Assembly: GCA_002455335.1 (NCBI GenBank)
Contig: DKKP01000011.1
Coordinates: 1 to 15,593, forward strand
Direction of reading: 5' to 3'
DNA length: 15,593 nt
DNA from: Anaerolineales bacterium UBA6663
GTDB lineage: Bacteria; Chloroflexota; Anaerolineae; Anaerolineales; UBA6663
The notes beneath the pieces are model-generated. The model saw nothing but the letters and a program-made list of their open reading frames with translations. It did no database searches and was not told where the DNA came from. Below are positions 1 through 6,055 of this stretch, one piece after another. The first letter of the stretch is position 1, and the number at the start of each line of letters is the position of its first letter. Made by a program: the position numbers and the translations under genes.

Positions 1-22
1 TCGGCGGCGTACACGCCGCCGA
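1..22. repeat. GC-rich inverted repeat at the left edge
   Basis: TCGGCGGCGT (1-10) is the exact reverse complement of 13-22, with two bases between. It lies about 70 nt after the beta-propeller stop. It could be that gene's terminator, but the bases that would show a U-tract are outside the window. The 92 bp left of the gene hold no supported gene. Confidence 0.4.
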
Positions 23-92
23 CACCACAGCGAAAATCAAACCGGTCTGCAGCGCGACCCTCGTCCATGGGACGCCGGCGCGCAGTGCGAGG

Positions 93-2135
93 TCACTCGT
101 CGATCGTCTCGATCTGCTTCGGATCCACCACATAGATCACAGGGTCGCCCTGATACCACTCGATCAGGCCGGTCACCCGCACCGTTTGCCCGATTGAATA
201 CAAAGTCTCCGGCGAAGCCGCAAAATTGCCCCAGGCCTCGTTGAGGATGCGGACCACAAAGACACCGTGATGCGGCGCCTTGAAGCCCAGGTAGACGGCC
301 TTGCCGTTATTGAATACATCTTCGAGCACGCCTTCGACCGTGCGCGTCTGACCGGCATAGGCCGCGGCATCGGTGTAGGGCACGATCGCGCCATCGCCCG
401 GGCTCGCGCTCACCACGTCAATGGCTGGCGCTTCCGCAAGGCCGATCTCAACCGGCGCTTCGGCCGATTGGGCGCCGGGGCTCCCGGCTTCGAGGGCCAC
501 GATCGCGCCATCGGTGCTGACGTACAGCATCAGGCCATTGCTGATCGTCCAGGACGCGTAGCCGCTCCAATACTGATCGTAGACCTTGCCCTGATTGTAG
601 TAGATGTAGAACCCGGCCGGCAGCGAGCGCGAGTCGCCATCCTGCAGCAGACCGCCTGAGCAGTAGTGGCTCGAGCTAAAGCCGCAATTGCTGGCCGAGG
701 TGATGATATGCGGCAAGTCTGTCGTGGTGATGGGGTTCGACCCCGTGCCCCGCGAGCTCGAACGATCCTGGATCTGGTGCGCGATCCCGAACATCCAGTG
801 TCCGCCGAAGATCTGATTGCCGGCCATCGTCAGGTTGGCCTGCTCATCGGTCGGGAAGAACGAATTGTCGATGAAGCGCACATGGCCGGCCTGATAACCC
901 GAGACCGTCGAGCCGTCGAGCATCATCTCGCCGAGATGCGAATCCCAACGGCCTTCACACGGCGTCCGTTGGCAAGGCGAACCGCGCATGACCACGTAGG
1001 CAACCTCCTGCCCATTACCCAGGTCTTTGATCACGGGCTGCGGGCCCATCGGCATGTAGTCGCCATCACCAAAGCCGCCGTGGCCGACGTTCGACACAAA
1101 AGGCAGAGCGCCGTTGTCGAGATCGAGCGTGAAGAGCGCCTGGTACTCAGGCCGCGTCTCGAGGTTTGTGCGCATCGTGGCGTTGGTGGTCGGCCACGGG
1201 CTCCAGGTGTACATCGAGGCCCACTCCAAGCGCTGTTTGATCAGCACGTAGCCGTGGCCTTCGGCGATCACGGGCCAGCCGTACGATACTTCGGCCAGAG
1301 CTGCCGCCGTGCCACCCGGGTTGCCTCCCGCACGGACGCCCGGCTTCACACGCCATAGTCGCGCGCCGCTGGCGTTGTTGATCGCGTGCACATACAGATC
1401 GCTACTGACGGCGATCACGCTGTTGCGCGACGGTGAATACGCCGGCGGGGTATGCACGGCCGCACCGGCGTCATAGCTCCACAACTGGCTCAGGCTGGTC
1501 TTGCTGATGGCATACACCCGGTTGCCCATCGAGAAGATCACGCGATCGCCAAGCACGGCCGGCGGCAACGGCAACGTGCTCGAGGCGCCCGTGGCGAAAT
1601 CGTCGAGGACGCTGCCATCCGCCGCGCGCAGTTTGTAGAGCACGCCGTTCGACGAGACGACGAACACGGCGCCCGTGTCAGCGTCATAGGCGGGTGTCGA
1701 GTTGATGTTCCCGCCAGGCCGACTGTTCCAGGCCACGGCGCCGTTCGACTGGTTGAGCGCATACACGCCGTTGCTCCCGGCCGCGATGTACACCCGGCCG
1801 GCGCCGGTCACCGGCTGGCTGTTGCGCGGCAGCCGGAACTTGCCGCTTGTGACCGCGCCGGAAGCAGTCGGGCCGTTCCAGGCCCACTTCCACCGCCACG
1901 GCGCAGCAACGACCTGGTTCGTATAGCCCGTCCGTTGAGGGTCGTGCGCATGCTGAGTCCACTCGGTGCCTGGGGCCGTCGGGACTGTCGGATAGTAAGA
2001 CTGGCTGATCTGCGGCAGGTGAAGCTGTCGGCCGCCCGACTGGGCAACGACAGCCACCCGTTGGCCCGCAACCGGGCTCAACAGGGTCACCAAACTGATC
2101 AGGATCAAAGCCAGAGAACGCCAGGGTGTACGCAT
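93..2135 (-). CDS. Secreted PQQ-like beta-propeller protein with C-terminal OB-fold-like domain
   Basis: This is a 680-residue exported protein. Residues 1-25 form a signal peptide (basic MRTPWR, then a hydrophobic core ending near VAG). Just after it, residues 38-44 read LHLPQIS, resembling the YLPL-type terminal peptide seen at the end of PKD-A. Residues about 57-345 carry beta-propeller repeats of the PQQ/BamB kind: W-T-Q-H-DPQRTG-Y at the entry, then blades such as GRVYIAAGSNGVYALN and GVLYKLRAADGSVL. Residues 345-550 are less regular and contain Cys pairs 388/393 and 484/492. Residues about 590-678 (TVEGVLEDV, NGKAVYLGF, IGQTVRVTGLIEWYQGDP) look like the OB-fold module often attached to secreted nucleases and surface proteins. 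No catalytic or cofactor-binding residues are identified, so a structural or ligand-binding role is more likely than PQQ-dependent dehydrogenase activity. The ATG start has GGAGG only 3 nt upstream, an unusually short spacing, but the signal peptide supports it. The gene lies 152 bp after the acyltransferase gene and is probably a separate transcript. Confidence 0.82.
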   Translation of the reverse strand: MRTPWRSLALILISLVTLLSPVAGQRVAVVAQSGGRQLHLPQISQSYYPTVPTAPGTEWTQHAHDPQRTGYTNQVVAAPWRWKWAWNGPTASGAVTSGKFRLPRNSQPVTGAGRVYIAAGSNGVYALNQSNGAVAWNSRPGGNINSTPAYDADTGAVFVVSSNGVLYKLRAADGSVLDDFATGASSTLPLPPAVLGDRVIFSMGNRVYAISKTSLSQLWSYDAGAAVHTPPAYSPSRNSVIAVSSDLYVHAINNASGARLWRVKPGVRAGGNPGGTAAALAEVSYGWPVIAEGHGYVLIKQRLEWASMYTWSPWPTTNATMRTNLETRPEYQALFTLDLDNGALPFVSNVGHGGFGDGDYMPMGPQPVIKDLGNGQEVAYVVMRGSPCQRTPCEGRWDSHLGEMMLDGSTVSGYQAGHVRFIDNSFFPTDEQANLTMAGNQIFGGHWMFGIAHQIQDRSSSRGTGSNPITTTDLPHIITSASNCGFSSSHYCSGGLLQDGDSRSLPAGFYIYYNQGKVYDQYWSGYASWTISNGLMLYVSTDGAIVALEAGSPGAQSAEAPVEIGLAEAPAIDVVSASPGDGAIVPYTDAAAYAGQTRTVEGVLEDVFNNGKAVYLGFKAPHHGVFVVRILNEAWGNFAASPETLYSIGQTVRVTGLIEWYQGDPVIYVVDPKQIETIDE

Positions 2136-2138
2136 ACG

Positions 2139-2143
2139 CCTCC
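2139..2143 (-). promoter_or_regulatory. Ribosome binding site of the beta-propeller gene, short spacing
   Basis: GGAGG on the minus strand lies only 3 nt before the ATG at 2135. No other in-frame start keeps the whole signal peptide, so the start is retained despite the spacing. Confidence 0.5.
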
Positions 2144-2260
2144 ATCCAGGTGAGGAAAACGCTTCTCCCCAAATGTTAGAGACTTCATCTTACGCGCTGT
2201 CGCCGCGCAAGCCATCCTTTGGAGTATCCAGGCACGTTCAGCAGTTTTACCTAACGAAAT

Positions 2261-2276
2261 CGGCCTGCTTCGGCCG
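2261..2276 (-). terminator. Weak terminator-like hairpin after the acyltransferase operon
   Basis: CGGCC and GGCCG pair around a 6-nt loop, 11 nt after the stop at 2288, and the minus strand continues ATTTCGTT. The stem is short (5 bp) and the U-tract interrupted, so termination here is plausible but not certain. Confidence 0.4.
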
Positions 2277-2287
2277 GCCCTGGTCGT

Positions 2288-3256
2288 TCAATCGGCCGAT
2301 TCTTCACGGAATCGGACACCGAAATAGCGAAGCAGAAACAGCCGCAGCGCCGTGTGAATCGGATCCGGCGAAAGGGCAGCCACGCGCTTCGGCACGTCCA
2401 TAATGAGCGCGTTCGCGGGGAGTGGCGGGTTTTCGGCGTTCACGAGAACCACAGCCTGTTCGGTCGCTGCAGGTTGTTGCGGCAGTCGGCCATCCGACCC
2501 GACGAGCAACACGCAATACAGACGGTCACGATAAGCGAAGCGCAGACAGCCTTGAGTGCGCTCGATCGTCTCGATGCGCAACTGTCGGCGCAGCCCGACC
2601 TCGGCGAAATCGACAAGCGTCCGCTCGAGCGCCAGATCGACCTGACGCGGCCCCATCTTGCGCTTGACCCGCGCCATCGGGTATACGACTCGAGCCGGGT
2701 TGCCCTCAGCCACCGAGCCGGGCGGTAGCGATTGGGTCACGACAGCGCACGAGTTGACGAACGAGTCGTCGCCGATCTCGACCCCAGGATGCAGGAACAC
2801 GCCGGCCGCACACCAGACTTTGTTGCCTACGGTCACACCCGCCATTCGAACCCAGTAGCCTTCAATATACGGAAGATATGAGCCATGGGTGAAGACCATG
2901 GCGCGCGGGCCAAGCGCCGAGCCGCTCCCGATCCGCACGGGCTCTTCGACGTTGATCAGGCTTTGTGGGCCGATATAGCTCTCGGCGCCGACTACGAAAT
3001 CCGACGAGCCATACACCAGCGTGAAGCTGCTCACCTCGCTGTACGCACCAATGGCGAGATCGCCATCCAGAAAGATCAGGGTGAAGGGCTTGATCGCCGC
3101 CCGCGCGCCGAGCTCGACCCGGCGCGCAGCCACAGCCGAGAACCAGCCGATGACCGCGCCGTTGTCGATGCGGGCGCCGGCCCTACGAAGGAGCCAGGCC
3201 TTCAGAAAGGGCGGGCTGACGAAGACAAGGCCAAAGAGGAGGGCACGCCAGAGCAT
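2288..3256 (-). CDS. Hexapeptide-repeat (left-handed beta-helix) acyltransferase
   Basis: This 322-residue protein starts with a hydrophobic stretch (residues 5-22) that may associate with the membrane. Residues about 30-190 then show the [LIV]-G-x4 hexapeptide periodicity of a left-handed beta-helix: VIGWFS, VELGAR, AIGAYS, VVGAES, RIGSGS, TVGNKV and EIGDDS. The family (WcaF/LacA/NodL-like) moves acetyl or other acyl groups from acyl-CoA to a sugar hydroxyl or amine. His124 in FTHGSY sits where these enzymes carry the catalytic histidine. The loop 124-147 and the closing NPARVVYPM at 186-194 are also typical. Residues about 200-322 form an extra C-terminal domain that I do not recognise. The ATG follows the upstream stop by 13 nt with no clear Shine-Dalgarno. 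An in-frame TGA three codons upstream makes it the first possible ATG, so translational coupling is likely. The acceptor is unknown; operon context suggests a surface polysaccharide or its precursor. Confidence 0.85.
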   Translation of the reverse strand: MLWRALLFGLVFVSPPFLKAWLLRRAGARIDNGAVIGWFSAVAARRVELGARAAIKPFTLIFLDGDLAIGAYSEVSSFTLVYGSSDFVVGAESYIGPQSLINVEEPVRIGSGSALGPRAMVFTHGSYLPYIEGYWVRMAGVTVGNKVWCAAGVFLHPGVEIGDDSFVNSCAVVTQSLPPGSVAEGNPARVVYPMARVKRKMGPRQVDLALERTLVDFAEVGLRRQLRIETIERTQGCLRFAYRDRLYCVLLVGSDGRLPQQPAATEQAVVLVNAENPPLPANALIMDVPKRVAALSPDPIHTALRLFLLRYFGVRFREESAD

Positions 3257-3269
3257 AAGGGTTCAGCAA

Positions 3270-4406
3270 TCACAGATAGCGCAACAGGCTGCGCGGATTG
3301 GCCCGGCGCACGCCGCGATACCAGGTTGTAAGCGGCACCAGCACGACCAGCCCGAGCGCCCAGGCAAGGTAGACCCGAATGATCCCCGGGCCCGGAAGGT
3401 TCAGCGCCAGCACACCCTGGCTGACCAGATTGTAGACGACGATGTGCATGACGAAGAAGAACAACGACGCCTGGCCGCACATCACAAGCCAGCTCGCGGG
3501 AGCCCGTACGAGCCACTCGGCCCGAGCCACAAGCGCAGCCAGCACCAGGCTGGCCAATCCCAACTTGAAGGTGAAGTACGTCAGGCTGGGCGGCGTCTTG
3601 CTCATCACCACAAAGTGGACCCAGCCCTGCTCAGGGCTAAACGGCACGAGATCGCCGAAGCCGCCTAGCGCGCGCAGGCCGAAGGCGATCGCCAGGAGCC
3701 CGGCGCCGGCGGCCAGCCAGGTACGCGGGCGCCGAAACACAGGCCGATCGATGTAGCGCCCAAGCAGGTAGCCGATGCCCATGAGCGGGCCCCAGCCCAG
3801 CAACGAGAACTCCAACGCCGGCCACGGATGCGTGCGATAGCCAAGAAACAACGCCAGCAGCGGATCCGGAGTCTGACTCAGATGGGCGGCGATCCAGGGT
3901 AAAGCGAGTTGATAACCGATCACGATGACCGCGAGGGCGCCACCCAGGACCATCGGCGGCAGCCGCCGCGCCAGGCTGAGCACGATCAGGCTCAGCCCCA
4001 GGCTGAGGAGGATGTGGGTATACGGGCCGCCACCCGTCCAGGCCCAATCGGCGATCGTGAGATCCAGCAGCAGGAGCAGGCCAGCCCGGATGACCAGGAA
4101 GCGCGTGATGTCGCCCTCAGTCTCGCCGGCCCGGCGGCGGCTGGCCTCGAGCAGCGCCACGCTCACGCCGCTCAATGTCCAGAACACCGGGGCCGCCACC
4201 GTGGTGAACAGAGCCGTGAGCCAATACGGCCAGCTCTGAAGCACAGCCGGCTCACCGCCATATGTCTCAGCCTGGACGTTGGCGCGGACAAAGGCGGCGA
4301 CATGCACCAGGCCCATCAAGATCAGCGCCACGCCGCGCAGCGCATCAAGCGCAGTGATCCGAGCCCGCGTGCTTGCACCCTGTTGTGTCGTGGCCTCGAT
4401 CGTCAT
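3270..4406 (-). CDS. DUF1624/HGSNAT-like multi-pass membrane acetyltransferase
   Basis: This is a 378-residue integral membrane protein with about ten hydrophobic segments. It begins with R-ITALDALRG-VALILMGLVHVAAF (from residue 16), the typical N-terminus of the DUF1624/heparan-alpha-glucosaminide N-acetyltransferase group. Other family-like marks are LFTTVAAPVFWTLSGVSVAL (66-85), PWPALEFSLLGWGPLMGIGY (194-213) and KTPPSLTYFTFKLG (270-283). Characterised relatives carry acetyl groups across the membrane onto terminal sugars, so outward transfer to a glycan is a reasonable inference. I chose the start at 4406 rather than the longer in-frame start at 4481. Its ATG overlaps the stop of the upstream deacetylase gene as ATGA, it leads straight into the first membrane segment, and the 25 residues it removes are Arg-rich and non-family-like. 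It is the middle gene of a three-gene operon. No individual catalytic residue can be assigned with confidence. Confidence 0.84.
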   Translation of the reverse strand: MTIEATTQQGASTRARITALDALRGVALILMGLVHVAAFVRANVQAETYGGEPAVLQSWPYWLTALFTTVAAPVFWTLSGVSVALLEASRRRAGETEGDITRFLVIRAGLLLLLDLTIADWAWTGGGPYTHILLSLGLSLIVLSLARRLPPMVLGGALAVIVIGYQLALPWIAAHLSQTPDPLLALFLGYRTHPWPALEFSLLGWGPLMGIGYLLGRYIDRPVFRRPRTWLAAGAGLLAIAFGLRALGGFGDLVPFSPEQGWVHFVVMSKTPPSLTYFTFKLGLASLVLAALVARAEWLVRAPASWLVMCGQASLFFFVMHIVVYNLVSQGVLALNLPGPGIIRVYLAWALGLVVLVPLTTWYRGVRRANPRSLLRYL

Positions 4407-5905
4407 CGCGCGACCCGTTGAGCGACGCCCAGAGCCAGGCCTTGGCTTGCGGCGCTGATCTTGCGCATCCGCTCGCGCCAATGTTCTGCAACCTCGGCCG
4501 GTGTCGCGATCCAGAAGTCGCTCCGCGCGGCGACAAGGGCGATCAGCCGCTCATACAGTTCCGCCCAACCAGGAAAGAGGACCCGATCGAAAACGTAATC
4601 ATGAATATCCACGACGACACAACCTCCCAGCGCCACGGCACGATCCACCACCGCCTTGAGCAACTCCCAGGGATCACCAGGGTTATCACCCCGCAGCCCA
4701 AAGAGCTGATTGTCCATCCAGGTCGCCGGCACCTGCAGGGTGCCGATCTCACGCCGCTCAGCCTGTACAAACGGGAAATACGGATGCGCGATACCCCGGC
4801 GCCAACCCACATAGCGATTGTGGATGAGCGACGAATCGTAATCCAGGCCAAGCGTCTCGTGTAGTTTGAGAGTCGCCTCCGGATCAGAAGGGTTCATATG
4901 CCAGTAGTGATGGCGATTGCCGACGACCTTCCCGCCGCTCACGGCTTCGAGATGCCCGATCTCGGCCGCGAACTGTTCGGGGCTGGCAAAGGCCCGGTAG
5001 CTGGCATGCAGCCCGATCTCGAAGCCTGCCTGGCGCAACTCGCCAAACAGCTTGCGGAAGGCCGGTGAGCCGATGTCGTAGAACGTGTCGGGCGTTCCTG
5101 TCGCGTACTCGAAGAGCGAGCCCTGGCGCGCCACAAAATAAAACGCCGAACGGGCACCCTGGGCCTGCTCGAGGTGCATCCAGCTCGCGAAGTGCCAATG
5201 ATGATGTCGGCCAAGAGCGACTTCAGCCGCCGGACGCCATCCCGCCAGACCTTGCCGCCGCAGGATCCGCGCCGGCTCGATCCAGCGAATCATTTCGGGA
5301 TAGTCGACGTCGTGACTGAGGGCCAGCGCCGCCCGTCGGCCGGCCGGCCAGCGCGGCGCGGGCGACGGGCATCCGAGTTCAGTGAGCGTCTTCTCGATCC
5401 AACGGCTGATGTCCGAGACCAGGCCGTCAGCGAGCACGATCCGTCGATACTCGGAATAGTCGCTGAGGTCGTAGAACCCATGCTTGCCGCGCGGTAGTCC
5501 GCGCTCCATTTGCCCCGTCGCCACAAAGAACGTGTCAAAGACGAGATCATGTGGACAGACGATGTGCTCAGGGCCTGCATCGACCCTGCCGGGTTCTGGT
5601 TCGCCATCGTAAATCACGCAGGGTGGGCCATCTCCAGACCGCGCCCGTCGGAATGACAGCTCAGCCCGCCGCGCCCACAGATCGGGCCGCGCCTGAACGA
5701 ACAGCCGCGCGCCCGGAAAACAGGCGCGATCGACGCCATACGCCAGATCCGCCGGCTCGCGCGGAGCAACCTCGGCCCAGGCCCAGCCCGCTGTCGAGAA
5801 CCAGAGCCGCAATGCCCAGTGGATTTCAGGGCCATAGTCGTCGACCAGCCCGGGATCAACCGCAACCCGAATGATCGGTATCGCGCCGAGATGTTCTGTG
5901 GTCAT
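4403..5905 (-). CDS. Polysaccharide deacetylase family protein (NodB-like fold)
   Basis: This 500-residue protein has no signal peptide and is probably cytosolic. Residues 1-185 form an N-terminal domain, rich in Trp and acidic residues, that I cannot name. Residues about 190-470 form the deacetylase domain. SHDVDY (197-202) supplies the Asp-Asp motif at the end of the first strand, GFEIGLHAS (294-302) the His motif, NRHHYWHM (330-337) a further His cluster, and VVDIHDYVFD (431-440) the last motif. NodB-type enzymes use a metal held by Asp and His to remove N- or O-acetyl groups from sugars. This HDVDY subfamily is common in surface-polysaccharide clusters, but I know of no established substrate for it. 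The ATG at 5905 has GAAGG 9 nt upstream. The gene heads an operon with the membrane acetyltransferase (4-base ATGA overlap) and the hexapeptide acyltransferase, so removal and addition of acyl groups are probably linked. The final residues 471-500 are basic and low in complexity. Confidence 0.85.
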   Translation of the reverse strand: MTTEHLGAIPIIRVAVDPGLVDDYGPEIHWALRLWFSTAGWAWAEVAPREPADLAYGVDRACFPGARLFVQARPDLWARRAELSFRRARSGDGPPCVIYDGEPEPGRVDAGPEHIVCPHDLVFDTFFVATGQMERGLPRGKHGFYDLSDYSEYRRIVLADGLVSDISRWIEKTLTELGCPSPAPRWPAGRRAALALSHDVDYPEMIRWIEPARILRRQGLAGWRPAAEVALGRHHHWHFASWMHLEQAQGARSAFYFVARQGSLFEYATGTPDTFYDIGSPAFRKLFGELRQAGFEIGLHASYRAFASPEQFAAEIGHLEAVSGGKVVGNRHHYWHMNPSDPEATLKLHETLGLDYDSSLIHNRYVGWRRGIAHPYFPFVQAERREIGTLQVPATWMDNQLFGLRGDNPGDPWELLKAVVDRAVALGGCVVVDIHDYVFDRVLFPGWAELYERLIALVAARSDFWIATPAEVAEHWRERMRKISAASQGLALGVAQRVAR

Positions 5906-5978
5906 GGATCAATACCTTCGCCAGCCGGGTGTATTCGCTCGCTGGAACAGATCGATCCGCTCTTACGGTTGTGGATGC

Positions 5979-6002
5979 GCGTGAGGGTTTGCATCCTCAC
6001 GC
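5979..6002 (-). terminator. Weak hairpin between PKD-A and the deacetylase operon
   Basis: GCGTGAGG at 5979-5986 pairs with CCTCACGC at 5995-6002 around an 8-nt loop, 53 nt after the PKD-A stop. No U-tract follows. An alternative 6-bp pairing (GGATGC/GCATCC) overlaps it, so a switch between two folds is possible. The role is uncertain. Confidence 0.35.
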
Positions 6003-6055
6003 CTTCATGGTTTCATCGCTGGCCCAGCCGTAGGTCTGGCTTGGGCTGCCTCCGG

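Noticed and set aside
1..75. Possible start of another minus-strand gene at the left edge (ATG near 64 giving MDEGRAADRF, or a frame with IFAVVSAAC resembling a lipobox)
   Set aside because: No Shine-Dalgarno, no clear start for the lipobox frame, and too little sequence remains to judge.
1684..2172. Minus-strand frame overlapping the start of the beta-propeller gene, with an ATG nearby
   Set aside because: It competes with the signal-peptide-encoding frame, and its sequence is Pro/Arg-rich without domain features.
2290..2301. Perfect 12-bp palindrome AATCGGCCGATT
   Set aside because: It lies in the last codons of the acyltransferase gene; one such palindrome is compatible with chance and nothing around it suggests an operator.
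3684..3695. GCGATCGC octamers (also near 1542 and 8517), reminiscent of the cyanobacterial HIP1 element
   Set aside because: Only a few copies are seen and they can follow from GC-rich codon use. The gene content does not look cyanobacterial. A genome-wide count would be needed to claim enrichment.
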